A stretch of 64,000 bases of DNA from Neoarius graeffei (GCF_027579695.1 NC_083590.1:19299799-19363798); one strand, 5' to 3'; positions 33,327-44,081 are shown, counted from the first letter of the stretch. The notes: a model not told the origin generated them from the sequence alone. Made by a program: numbers and translations.

Positions 33327-33700
33327 CTCATCTCATTATCTGTAGCCGCTTTATCCTGTTCTACAGGGTCGCAGGCAAGCTGGAGCCTATCCCAGCTGAC
33401 TACGGGCGAAAGGCGGGGTACACCCTGGACAAGTCGCCAGGTCATCACAGGACTGACACATAGACACAGACAACCATTCACACTCACATTCACACCTACG
33501 GTCAATTTAGAGTCGCCAGTTAACCTAACCTGCATGTCTTTGGACTGTGGGGGAAACCGGAGCACCCGGAGGAAACCCACGCGGACACGGGGAGAACATG
33601 CAAACTCCGCACAGAAAGGCCCTCGCCGGCCACGGGGCTCGAACCCGGACCTTCTTGCTGTGAGGCGACAGCGCTAACCGCTGCACCACCGTGCCGCCCC
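33327..33700 (-). mobile_element. tRNA-derived SINE (S1), complete
   Basis: Full S1 copy on the minus strand with A box TGGTGCAGCGG and B box GGTTCGAGCCC. Flanked by ccacttaaacat at 33315-33326 and 33701-33712. The empty site is in repeat K copy I at about 27287-27298. Confidence 0.95.
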
Positions 33701-33953
33701 CCACTTAAACATAAGGCACAAATATTTTAATACTTTATTACACTTTTGTTAAGTATATCTTGATCAAAAGTTTAAGTATAAGCTTAATATACTTAGACTC
33801 TTCTATATACTTTTCAGTATAAGCCAAGGATACTTATGTATAACTTTATTAAGTATAAGTAAATAAAAAGTAAACTGAAAGCCTACTCTCTTATTTTTAG
33901 TTTAAAAGAAGTATCCTAGAAGCACATTTGAATAAACTTCTTTTTTGTAAGGG

Positions 33954-34196
33954 GTACTACGGCTGATTTTTATATCCCCGGCATATAATATAGCTATCAC
34001 TCTGTCCGTCCGTCCGTCTGTAAACGTTTTAGTTTCCGGACCATAACTCAAAAACTATTAGGAATTTTTTCACAAAACCTGTCAGTTATGTTCAGTGCCT
34101 TTTGACATTTTGGGATTTCTGTGATTGCTATTTTTTCCGTATTTCCATAGCAACCAGTTCAACTTAGGAAAATTTGGAGTGGGGTTTCATGTGAAA
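33954..34196. other. No gene seen
   Basis: Includes a short (CCGT)n run near 34006; nothing else recognised. Confidence 0.5.
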
Positions 34197-34200
34197 GAAA

Positions 34201-34251
<51 letters not shown>

Positions 34252-34252
34252 C
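34197..34252. repeat. (AAAG)n microsatellite
   Basis: About 13 tetranucleotide units. Confidence 0.97.
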
Positions 34253-34254
34253 AT

Positions 34255-34570
34255 AACTTTATTCATCACACACTTGTGAAATTTTCTCTCTGCATTTAAC
34301 CCATCTGAAGCAGTGAACACACACACACATACCCAGAGCAGTGGGCAGCCATGCTAACAGCGCCCGGGGAGCAATCGGGAGTTAGGTGCCTCGCTCAAGG
34401 GCACCTCAGCCCAAGGCCGTCCCATATTAACCTAACCGCATGTCTTTGGACTGTGGGGGAAACCGGAGCACCCGGAGGAAACCCACACAGACATGGGGAG
34501 AACATGCAAACTCCACACAGAAAGGCCCTTGACGGCCGCTGGGCTCGAACCCAGAACTTTCTTTTTGGGG
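34255..34570 (-). repeat. Composite SINE-like repeat
   Basis: The right part (about 34430-34560) matches the head half of SINE S1 on the minus strand but ends before the tRNA-like boxes are complete. The left part (cccagagcagtgggcagcc, gctcaagggcacctcagcc) resembles the central part of the S2 type. A chimera of the two families or a known composite. Confidence 0.55.
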
Positions 34571-35533
34571 GCCCAGGTGTTACCTCAAATGATGAGACAG
34601 AGACTGACATGGATTGTCAGACACATACTAGAACAAGAACGAAAACCACTTTTCGCATGCTTTATAGATCTCAAAGCTGCCTATGATTGGGTTCCTCGCG
34701 AAGCTTTGTTTAGAGTACTTGAAATTCGCCTAAGGTGTTGCAAACTTATATCAATCCTAAAAGCCTTATATACAGGTACTAAAGCCTGCATTAAGAACAC
34801 AGGGAACTTCTTCGATACATTTGTCGGATGTAGACAAGGGGCACTTGAAAGCCCCAGCCTGTTTAACATCTATGGACTTTGTGATGCGTTGCGCCAAGCA
34901 TGAGATCTCTAAAAAGTTTCTGGAGTCTGGAGCAAAAATAGATTATGTTATACCAAACGAGGCGTCTCCACGTGATCTACGTACTGGAAAGGCATACGGC
35001 ACGATCAGAGTTACAGAACTTCTATATGCTGATGATGTTGTTGTTTTCTCCGAAAGCATAAGTGAGCTTCAAGAAATACTTGAGGTCTACTTTCAAGCGA
35101 TACGGCCTATGTACGTCATACAAAAAAACTGAGACCATGGCTTTTAATGTCAGTGAGAGTTTGAAAGACCAGAAGAGCCTTATTATGGTAGATGGGATTC
35201 CACTGAAAAACGTGAGGCAATTGCGCTATCTTGGACACATGATAACAAACACCAGCAATTCTTCAGCCTTTCTTCACCAACGCGTATCCTCGGCCTTTGA
35301 AAAATGGAATGAACTGAAACAACTTCTGACGGACCGCGAGATATATCTTTCTACACGTATAAAGATATTAAACGCGTGCGTACGGAGCAGATTACTATAT
35401 AGTGTCCAAGCATGGCAACTCTCATCAGCAGACGCCAAGAGACTGGACGTTATTTGGAACAGTTTTCTTAGGAAAATGGTTGCTGGCGGGTTTGCCAGGA
35501 AGAACACAGATCCTACTATAGGAGAAGTGGACT

Positions 35534-36906
35534 AGGCCCAATGCCGGGGTGGCCCTATATTTAGCCGGGACCATCCCCGGCCCAAACCATCAATGGTGGC
35601 CTGCTTGGAGCATGGGGAAAATAATTTTCACTAATTTTGGTCACTGATCTTATTCTTGCATTAATCATCAATTCAACTGCACTCTGCATTTTCACATGGC
35701 AGCCCAGACGCCGACAGCATCGCAGCAGATTAAATAGGCGCTACCAAATAAGGAAATTCTCCCCTCCCCTCTATTGCAGTTGGTTTGGTCCAAGACTCCT
35801 CCTCTGTATTGCGGGGAACTTAAACAACATTGGTGCGAAATAGCACGCGTCAGTGATGGAGGGCAGAAAGAGGCCAGGTGGAACCGAAAGGGCGAAGCTT
35901 AAAAAAAGGAAGGAGGTGGCAGCAAAATGTGCCAAATTGACAGATATGTTCTCAAGACCAGCTGGTAGGTTACGAAAGATATGGAGTATGATAACCCTGT
36001 TTGTCGATTTTATCAGTCTATGCTAGGCCTATAATGTGTCGATAGTTTGCGATGTCAATTCAGCTTTTTGATGTCATGTGAAATCTCGCAATTTACACGG
36101 TATAGATGTGGTGTATGTCTTAATTCTAAGAAGAACCGGACATTGCTTTACATTATTAACAATTTTAGATGAACAGGTCCCAAATGTGCTGTTGCGCGTT
36201 ATTTCCTCATCCAGCCTATTTCATCTCGCTGTCACACCGTGCATTTCCACAGGCGTGCGCACATTGTGGTTATGAACACATAGGCCTAGAAGTCATATTT
36301 GATGTTAAATAATTGTTGTTAAATATATAACTTAGAAGAGGTGTATGCGTATGCCAATATTCTAAGCAGAATCGAACACTTGCTTTAGCCTACATTTCAT
36401 TTAACCATTTTTGAGTTGCCTAATGCGCCCTCACGCTTTATCTGCCGGTTGCTGAGTACCCAGCATTGTTGATTTGCCATTATTTTCGAGGCGTATGCGG
36501 CATGTAATGCACAAGCATTGGTTCAAATGCAGGCGAGATGGGTGCTTTCGTTATTTTAAGACTATGTGACTAAAAATGTGTTGTGTAATTCGTCTTAAAT
36601 AACGTGAAACAATCAGCCATACTCGCTGCTTTGCTATTTGGAGTGGCAGTCAGCTGGATTTCGCCCCCGACGTAAAAGTTCATTTCCACACCCGGGCCGA
36701 AGATGCCGATTTCTGAAGATGCATGTCCTTTGGATGTGTTTTCAAATATTTTCACTAAGGAACTTTGGGACATGTTGGTGACACAGATAAATGTATATGC
36801 GGATTAGACATGCGGCCACACACCATCCAATTTTAAGTGGAGCCCCGTGAATGTGAATTAAACTCCCGGACTGAAAACAGGGCCCACTCCGGCCCTGACT
36901 GGGCCT
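35534..36906 (+). mobile_element. hAT-like element inserted in the LINE relic
   Basis: Ends aggcccaatgccggggtggccc and ...gactgggcct are imperfect inverted repeats. The LINE reading frame joins directly across it (Glu-Val-Asp then Phe-Lys-Ile). No clear 8-bp duplication is seen, so the superfamily rests on the encoded first exon and general look. Confidence 0.6.
35856..35967 (+). pseudogene. hAT-type first exon with splice donor
   Basis: From the ATG at 35856 the frame starts MEGRKRPGGTERAKLKKRKE and ends DMFSRPAG before a GTAGGT donor. The basic Lys/Arg-rich start is typical of hAT (ZMYM1-like) first exons from memory. No later exons recognised. Confidence 0.45.
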
Positions 36907-37190
36907 TTAAAATCTCTAACTCCCACCTCCATGAGATGACCCAGAGCCAACGAATTGAAGAATTTTGCTATATTCAACATCTCCACTATATTGGACATCT
37001 ACGTAGAATGGACAATACTTCCCTCCTTAAACAGGTCCTATTCGATAAAAGGCGAAATTGGGGTAAAATGGAGAAAATATGGAACACTGAAAAAAGACAA
37101 TTGATAAAAACATGCATGGACAAAAAGGACATCATGCAACTTATTTAAGTTGCAAGCCCCATGACCGTTCATGTGTCAAGTGGGAAAATC

Positions 37191-37222
<32 letters not shown>

Positions 37223-37224
<2 letters not shown>

Positions 37225-38499
37225 AATCAAAACGAGAGTGTGTTTTTCATTATACACTTATAATCTTTGATAAAACTATCAAAGTGGTCCTATTTATCGT
37301 CCTTGCAGTTTTATTTATTGCGTGTTAAAGTAGATGCAAGGTAAACGGCAGTTGCTTTTAGATCATGAATCTCCTGATGAGCTGATTTTTATACGAGCGA
37401 TTTGCTCTGAGACACGCCGTCACCGCTTTCTGTGTTTGGAAAGTTGTTACACTTAAATGCAGCCAATCCCTTGCGAGTGAATCTACTCAACGTTTCTGTT
37501 CACACTTCATACCTGATCATGTGCAGGACGACTGCCTGGGGGTGTAACTGAAACGCTGTTCTCTGCACCCCACTCTGTGTGTGTCACAAACCTGTTATAG
37601 CATGAATGCAGTGTGTGCAAAAATAACTGCACAGAAGTTGTAGAGCGAGGTAGATTTTGTATGTAGCTTAAAACACACTGTGCGAGGGTGAGTGTGTCAG
37701 ACTTTTGGGTACGGCAGAAGTTTGAGTTAAACTGTGTAGGATTTTTGGATTCGCTCGCGCGCACACACACACACACCCTGTATGTGTGTGTGTGTGAGAG
37801 AGAGTAACGACACACCCTGCACAACTGGAGAGTCATAAAAAAAGACGCAAACTAGCCAAAGTGCATGATGTATTCCACGAAAGACTTTATCACACACCCT
37901 GCAGTCATAAACACTTTCGTACATTATTACCTAAAAATGTACAAGAATTTCTGACATTCCTGAAATCTCACCTAAACGCCACCTGGATCATTTTATTGTT
38001 TCTTCTGTTCTATTCGCATCTGTATTTGCATGATTACGTTGAACTCTCCCCCAGTTATACACTATTCTTCTAATTAAACACGACGGCAATGTGTTTTTTC
38101 ATAATTATAACAAGAGGTGGAGTCGGAAATCAAACACCTGTGGGTGTGCTGTTCTACAGGCTGGGGTGGCACCGCCCGTTCAACCTTAACGTGAACATTC
38201 TGTAACATTAATACCACTTTAATAAGAACGTGTTCCTGATTCTAAGATTCATGTCCTTCGCAGGAGTGGAACCCAATGTGGTTTTCTGTTTTCTGTTGCA
38301 TGCTGAGATGCTTTTCTGCTCAACACGGTTGTAAAGAGTTACTATGAGTTGCTATATCCTTCCTGGCAAAAAAAAAGCTCGAACTAATCTGTCCATTTTC
38401 CTCTGACCTCTCTTATCAACAAGGTGTTTGTTTACTTCCCAACCACAGAACTGTCACTCACTCACTCACTCACTCACTTACTCGATGTTTTTTGTTTTT
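37223..38499. other. No gene seen; short repeats
   Basis: Short CA/GT runs at about 37761-37795 and an (ACTC)n run at about 38455-38482. No supported exon. Confidence 0.5.
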
Positions 38500-38640
38500 C
38501 GCACCATTCTATCTGTGTAAACTCTAGAGACTGTTGTGTGTGGAAACCCCAGGAGATCAACAGTTTCTGAAATACTCAAACCAGTCCATCTGGCTCAAAC
38601 CAACACCCCACAGTGAAAGTCCACTATTTTGTTTAGCGGA
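38500..38640 (-). repeat. Tc1-like relic fragment
   Basis: The strings aaactctagagactgttgtg and aggagatcaacagtttctga are the reverse complement of part of the Tc1-type relic also seen at 46745-47205 (gatctcctgggattt...tctagagttt in that family). Confidence 0.55.
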
Positions 38641-38643
38641 AGC

Positions 38644-38644
<1 letters not shown>

Positions 38645-38703
<59 letters not shown>
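38645..38703. repeat. (TA)n microsatellite
   Basis: About 29 TA units. Confidence 0.97.
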
Positions 38704-38707
<4 letters not shown>

Positions 38708-38837
38708 CCTGTGCGTGAAAGCTATTAACGTGAGGAGACTGCTACACGACAGCCACCACACATACTTCGCAAAATGGGGACTCATATCTAATGGCAAGGA
38801 GAACCAAGATGATTGAATTAAATCTTAATTACAAAAT

Positions 38838-39275
38838 TGTTAGGACTTGGACTGTTTTGGCCTCTAGAGGCCGCCACTGTTCCTGTGTTTTGTGTTTTTG
38901 TTAATTGCCTGTTAGTCCTAATTATCTTCACCTGTGTCCTTAATTAGTTTGTGTATTTATACCCCTGAGTTCAGTCCTCTTGTCACGGAGTCTTTGTGCT
39001 GTTATGTTTATCTCCAGTTTCCTTTGTACTGTGTTTTGTGGATCTTCTGAGCTTTTGCATTTTTGCCTTTTTCTTTTTGAATTATACTCTTTGTTTTTGT
39101 TTTTTTGTTTTGCCCTGGATTGTATATAGTGTACATAGTATAAATAAACCTTTTGTTACTTTTTCTACTTCCGCCTCACGCCTCTGCATTTGAGTCATTC
39201 CCCTGGTAGCCTAGTGGGGGTTTGCTGGATCATCACACCAACGAACCAGGTTCGAATCCCAGCAAAACCCTAACA
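38838..39275 (+). repeat. 5' LTR of the chromovirus
   Basis: 438 bp, TG...CA. Predicted TATA-like tatttata at 38954-38961; the likely mRNA start is at 38985, 31 bases downstream. Near its end are sequences fitting RNA polymerase III A and B boxes (39207-39217 and 39249-39259). It lacks 47 bp that the 3' LTR has, between two copies of ttttggcctctagaggccgc. Confidence 0.96.
38954..38995 (+). promoter_or_regulatory. Predicted TATA box and transcript start of the LTR
   Basis: tatttata at 38954-38961, then acggagtcttt at 38985-38995. The latter is exactly complementary to the primer-binding site, which in self-priming Tf1/sushi elements marks the mRNA 5' end. The spacing fits TATA-directed initiation. 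Confidence 0.6.
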
Positions 39276-39276
39276 G

Positions 39277-39287
39277 AAAGACTCCGT
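39277..39287 (+). other. Self-priming primer-binding site
   Basis: aaagactccgt lies one base after the 5' LTR and is a perfect 11-nt complement of 38985-38995. I do not see a tRNA 3'-end match of the usual TGG-starting form. In Tf1 the first 11 nt of the mRNA fold onto such a site, are cut by RNase H and prime minus-strand synthesis. Confidence 0.7.
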
Positions 39288-39288
39288 C

Positions 39289-40278
39289 ATGACCGACTCA
39301 GCAGAGGCTGCTTCAACTGTCTACCCAGCCAACCTTCAGGGAATTATGGCAGCTTTGACACGCTTCGGAGCGACCATGGATGCTCATGGACGTACGTTCA
39401 CCAGCCAACGTGAGGCCCTTGCTCGCCACGAGGAACTGCTTCAGCAAATTGGGAAAACCCTGGCACAGCTGACATCTCTGCCTGCATCTCCTCATCCAGC
39501 TCCTGCTCCAGTGCCTCCTGCCATGCTGCCTTCTTCACCTCGTGAACCCAGCCTTCCTGCACCACAGAGGTATGACGGCAAGCACAGTGAGTGCCGAGAG
39601 TTCCTTACCCAGTGTCAACTCACCTTTGAGCTTCAGCCTACCACCTACACTACGGATCGCCGCAAGATTGCCTTTGTGATCACCTTATTAGCTGGTAAGG
39701 CGCGAGCCTGGGCTACTGCTATCTGGCAAAGACAGGGACCTGAGTGCTTTGATTTCCAGCTGTTTTCTGAAGAGATGCTTCGGGTCTTCGATCAGGCAGA
39801 CATCAGTACCGACGCAGCCCGAAAGCTCATGTCCATCCGGCAAGGAGGAAGCGTCGCAGATTACGCCATCTCGTTCCGAACACTCGCAGCAGTAAGTGGA
39901 TGGAACGAGACTGCCCTGGTGTCAGCCTTCCACCATGGTCTGTCTGACCCCATCAAGGACGGTCTGGCCTCTATTGGATGCCCAAGTGACCTCGAAACCC
40001 TCATCTCACATGCTATTCGTCTGGACAACAGGATGAGAGAACGCCACCAAGCCTTGAGCCCCCCCAGCCTCCCTACCTCTACCTGGAGACCGTCTACCTC
40101 CTTCAGTGACTGTCCAGAACCCATGCAAGTGGGTCGTACTCGCCTCTCCGCATCTGAGAGGGAGCGCAGAAGGAGGGACAAGTGCTGCATCTACTGTGGC
40201 AAGCCTGGTCACTTCCGAGCATCATGTCCCGAACTCTTGGGAAAAGGACCGCCCCGTCCAGCCGAGGGAGGGTTGTGA
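39289..40278 (+). CDS. gag: Gag protein of the Ty3/Gypsy chromovirus
   Basis: 330 codons, open. Capsid-like region in the middle (for example [20 protein letters not shown] and [17 protein letters not shown]) and one C-terminal zinc knuckle [14 protein letters not shown] (Cys-x2-Cys-x4-His-x4-Cys) for RNA binding. The ATG is 13 bases after the 5' LTR. It assembles the virus-like particle in which reverse transcription occurs. The stop is overlapped by pol in the -1 frame. Confidence 0.93.
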   Translation: MTDSAEAASTVYPANLQGIMAALTRFGATMDAHGRTFTSQREALARHEELLQQIGKTLAQLTSLPASPHPAPAPVPPAMLPSSPREPSLPAPQRYDGKHSECREFLTQCQLTFELQPTTYTTDRRKIAFVITLLAGKARAWATAIWQRQGPECFDFQLFSEEMLRVFDQADISTDAARKLMSIRQGGSVADYAISFRTLAAVSGWNETALVSAFHHGLSDPIKDGLASIGCPSDLETLISHAIRLDNRMRERHQALSPPSLPTSTWRPSTSFSDCPEPMQVGRTRLSASERERRRRDKCCIYCGKPGHFRASCPELLGKGPPRPAEGGL

Positions 40279-43200
40279 CGGGGCCTACCCTCTCTCCCGG
40301 ACTCCCTGGCCAAGGAATCTACATCCCGGTCTCCATCTCCTGGGGTGAGTCTGTCCACTCTTGTCAAGCTTTGATAGACTCAGGGGCGGCTGGGAACTTT
40401 ATGGATATTCACTTCGCCCAAAGCATCAATATACCTACTGCACCTCTTGAAGTCCCTCTGTCTGTGTCTGCCCTCGATGGCCAAGCGTTAGGTGATGGAA
40501 GAGTCACCCAAGTTACTTCTCCAGTCTTCCTCCAGTCTCAAGGTCACAAGGAAGAAATATCCCTGCACCTGATTCCTTCACCTGAGTTCCCAGTTATTCT
40601 AGGCCTTCCTTGGCTTATTCGCCACAACCCTCGCATAGACTGGGTAACAAGCCAGGTTGTGGAATGGGGCCCTGCATGCCATGCCTCTTGTCTGCTCTCT
40701 AGCTCTCCTGTGTCTCCTGCCGAGCCCCCTGATCTCACCGAGTTATCTCAAGTTCCCACAGAGTACTGGGATCTCAAGGAAGTATTCAGCAAGAGCAGGG
40801 CCGCCATTCTTCCTCCGCACCGGGCCTACGACTGTGCCATCGACTTGCTCCCTGGGACTACCCCTCCTCGTGGCAGACTGTTTTCCCTCTCTCAGCCAGA
40901 ACGCAAGGCTATGGAGGAATACCTCAAAGACGCCCTGGTCTCTGGGTTCATTCGACCCTCCACCTCACCTGCTGGTGCCGGCTTCTTCTTTGTCGGCAAG
41001 AAGGATGGGGGGCTTCGACCATGTATTGACTACAGAGGCCTGAACAAGATCACTGTGCGCAACCGATATCCCCTTCCGCTGATGTCCACTGCTTTCGACC
41101 TGCTCCAAGGCGCCACCGTCTTCACCAAGTTGGACCTACGGAACGCATACCACCTCATCCGTATCCGACAGGGAGACGAGTGGAAGACTGCCTTTAACAC
41201 CCCGTCTGGGCACTACGAATACCAGGTGATGCCCTTCGGACTCACCAACGCACCAGCTGTTTTTCAGGCCCTAATCAACAACGTCTTAAGGGACATGATT
41301 AACCTGTATGTCTTTGTCTACCTCGATGACATCCTTATCTTTTCCAAGACCATGCAGGAGCACCGCCACCATGTCCGCCAGGTTCTCCAGAGGCTGCTAC
41401 AGAACAATCTGTTCGCCAAGGCCCAGAAATGCGAATTTCATGTTCCCGAGGTCTCCTTTCTGGGATTTATTGTACGGACAGGCCAACTCCAAATGGACCC
41501 TGCCAAGACCCTGGCCGTCCGGGACTGGCCTACTCCCAAGTCCGTTAAGGAGGTTCAGCGGTTCTTAGGATTCGCTAACTTCTACCGCAAGTTCATCAGG
41601 AACTTCAGTTCTGTGGCAGTACCCATGTCAGACCTCACCAAAGGGACAGGTGGATCTTATGGCTGGTCTCCTCAGGCAGAAAAGGCGTTCAAAGACCTCA
41701 AGGCCCGCTTCTGCACGGCACCCATTCTGGTCCTCCCGGACACCTCCCAACCATTCATCGTGGAGGTGGACGCCTCGGACAGTGGTGTCGGCGCGGTACT
41801 CTCTCAACGTTTGGAAGGAAAGCTGCACCCCTGCGCTTACTTCTCCCACCGCCTGAGTCCTGCGGAGTCCCGGTACGATGTGGGGGATTGAGAACTGTTA
41901 GCGGTCAAACTGGCCCTTGAGGAGTGGAGGCACTGGCTGGAGGGAGCGCAACATCCATTCCTGGTTTGGACTGACCACAAGAACCTGGAGTACCTCCAGC
42001 AAGCCAAGAGACTGAACCCTCGACAGGCTAGGTGGGCCCTGTTTTTCAGTCGGTTTGACTTCACCCTCTCGTACCGTCCCGGCTCCAAGAACACCAAACC
42101 TGACGCACTGTCCAGGCTGTTCTCTGCCACTAACAGGGAGAATGAAGTCGGGCCTATTATCCCGGTGTCCCGGATTGTGGCCCCTGTCCGCTGGGGTATT
42201 GAGGAGGCTGTTCGACGAGCCCAACGCCAGGACCCCGGTCCTGGGACGGGGCCACCGGGCCTCTTGTACGTCCCACATCAAGCCCGGGCCAAGGTTCTCC
42301 AGTGGGGTCACTCTTCCCCTCTCACCGCCCACCCGGGAGCTCGGAGGACCCTGGACTTCCTGAAAAGACGCTTCTGGTGGCCTAACATGGAGCAGGAAGT
42401 AAGGTCATTTGTCCTGTCCTGTGAGGTTTGCACCAGAACCAAGAACCCACGACAGCGTCCCCAGGGTCTCCTGCATCCTCTGACCATTCCCCGGCGTCCC
42501 TGGTCCCACGTGGCAGTCGACTTCATCACGGGTCTCCCTGAGTCACAAGGTAACATGGTCATTTTGGTCATTGTTGACAGATTCTCCAAGGCCTGCTGCT
42601 TCATACCTCTGTGCAAACTCCCCTCTGCTCTTGAAACAGCGAAACTTATATTTAATCATGTCTTCCGAGTCTTTGGTCTTCCACAGGACATCGTCTCAGA
42701 CCGAGGGCCCCAGTTCTCCTCCCGAGTGTGGCACGGGTTCTGCAAGGTCATCGGAGCCACTGCCAGCCTCTCCTCTGGGTTTCACCCACAGTCCAATGGT
42801 CAGACGGAGAGGCTCAACCAGGACCTGGAAACCACCCTGCGAGGCCTGGCTATGGATAACCCGACATCATGGAGCACCTGGCTGCCATGGGCAGAGTACG
42901 CCCACAACACCCTGCAGTCATCGGCCACCAAGCTGTCGCCATTCCAGTGCCAATTCGGGTTCCAGCCACCTCTGTTCCCGGACCAGGAGGAGGACGCGGG
43001 GGTGCCCTCGGTCAACCAATATGTGAGACGGTGTCGCAAGACCTGGAGCAAGGTCAGGAAGACCCTCATACAGACCTCCAGAACCAACCAGACTCAGGCC
43101 AACCGCCACAGAAGACCTGCACACACTTTCCGCCCTGGGCAGCGGGTTTGGCTGTCCACTAAGGACCTTCCGCTGCGGGTGGAGAACCGCAAGCTTGCTC

Positions 43201-43578
43201 CTCGCTACATTGGCCCCTTCAAGGTGGTGCGCAGGGTGAACCCTGTCTCCTACCGGCTCCAGTTGCCCCAGACTCTGAGGATCAACCCCACTTTCCATGT
43301 TTCCCTGTTGCGGCCTGTACTGACGTCTACGTATGCCCCTGCCCCTAGGAACCCCCCACCCCCCCCGCATCTTCCAGGGGCAGACTGTGTTCACTGTGCA
43401 TCGCCTGCTTGACTCCCGCCGGGTCCGCGGCGGGTTGCAATATCTGGTGGACTGGGAGGGCTATGGTCCTGAGGAGCGCTGCTGGGTTCCTGCTCGGGAT
43501 GTCCTAGATAAAGAACTGTGTCGGGACTTCCATTCGGCCCATCCGGATCGCCCTGGGAACGTCAGGAGACGCTCCTAG
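40182..43578 (+). pseudogene. pol: Pol polyprotein (PR-RT-RNaseH-IN-chromodomain), disrupted
   Basis: In the -1 frame relative to gag, overlapping it by about 97 nt. Protease active site [10 protein letters not shown] near 40370; RT with [11 protein letters not shown] and the YLDD motif at 41319-41330; RNase H starting [11 protein letters not shown] near 41755. In RNase H an in-frame TGA at 41889-41891 follows YDVGD, where a CGA (Arg) is expected. The frame then continues: integrase zinc finger (His-x-His...Cys-x2-Cys, about 42270-42435), catalytic core with [15 protein letters not shown] and [12 protein letters not shown], then the GPF/Y module. A frameshift in the C run near 43350-43370 puts the chromodomain ([19 protein letters not shown]) in another frame ending at 43578. 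The product would be inactive without recoding. Confidence 0.93.
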
Positions 43579-43590
43579 AGGGGGAGGTCC
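43579..43590 (+). other. Polypurine tract
   Basis: agagggggaggt followed by cc, directly before the 3' LTR TG at 43591; the site for plus-strand priming. Confidence 0.8.
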
Positions 43591-44075
43591 TGTTAGGACT
43601 TGGACTGTTTTGGCCTCTAGAGGCCGCTGTTATTTCCTTTTCGTGTCTTGTTTATTTTGGCCTCTAGAGGCCGCCACTGTTCCTGTGTTTTGTGTTTTTG
43701 TTAATTGCCTGTTAGTCCTAATTATCTTCACCTGTGTCCTTAATTAGTTTGTGTATTTATACCCCTGAGTTCAGTCCTCTTGTCACGGAGTCTTTGTGCT
43801 GTTATGTTTATCTCCAGTTTCCTTTGTACTGTGTTTTGTGGATCTTCTGAGCTTTTGCATTTTTGCCTTTTTCTTTTTGAATTATACTCTTTGTTTTTGT
43901 TTTTTTGTTTTGCCCTGGATTGTATATAGTGTACATGGTATAAATAAACCTTTTGTTACTTTTTCTACTTCCGCCTCACGCCTCTGCATTTGAGTCATTC
44001 CCCTGGTGGCCTAGTGGGGGTTTGCTGGATCATCACACCAACGAACCAGGTTCGAATCCCAGCAAAACCCTAACA
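43591..44075 (+). repeat. 3' LTR of the chromovirus
   Basis: 485 bp, TG...CA, identical to the 5' LTR apart from two substitutions and 47 extra bases near its start that include a second ttttggcctctagaggccgc. Confidence 0.96.
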
Positions 44076-44081
44076 AAAATA

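Larger units (their letters stand above)
29580..33953. repeat. CCCTTA-ended AAGTATACTT repeat (K), copy II, split by three insertions
   Basis: Same ends as copy I (cccttatcaaaaagaagtat / ttcttttttgtaaggg) and the same internal units. It is interrupted by Tc1 elements at 30110-31320 and 31645-33246 and by a SINE at 33327-33700. Copy I is uninterrupted at the SINE site (about 27291). Confidence 0.75.
34575..37222 (+). pseudogene. Non-LTR retrotransposon RT relic, split by a hAT-like insertion
   Basis: Peptides in order: FACFIDLKAAYDWV (RT palm), FVGCRQGAL, LLYADDVVVFS (catalytic YADD) and LRYLGHMITN, ending before 35534. The C-terminal part resumes after the insertion as ISNSHLHEMTQSQRIEEF and YIGHLRRMDNTSL. 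Two frameshifts lie near 34870 and 35130. The 3' end runs into (TGA)n at about 37192-37222, a microsatellite tail as in RTE-type LINEs. No endonuclease domain is present. Clade not certain. Confidence 0.75.
38838..44075 (+). mobile_element. Ty3/Gypsy chromovirus LTR retrotransposon, near-complete
   Basis: 5,238 bp with two LTRs, gag, pol and a C-terminal chromodomain, flanked by the 5-bp duplication aaaat (38833-38837, 44076-44080). Outside the 47-bp length difference I count two substitutions between the LTRs over about 438 bp, so the insertion is young. No envelope gene. The chromodomain and 11-nt self-complementary primer site place it with the Tf1/sushi-type chromoviruses. One nonsense codon and one frameshift in pol make this copy defective. 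Confidence 0.97.

Noticed and set aside
33195..33677. 160-codon frame and similar 100-codon frames in SINEs (11186, 20244, 44506)
   Set aside because: All are the same SINE translated; frames differ between copies and have no domain.
38534..38728. Frame ending in an Ile-Tyr repeat (also at 16889 and 25773)
   Set aside because: Translation of (TA)n microsatellites.
38838..44075. Endogenous retrovirus rather than Ty3/Gypsy element
   Set aside because: Chromodomain at the integrase end, Ty3-type domain order, self-priming site and no envelope gene point to a chromovirus.
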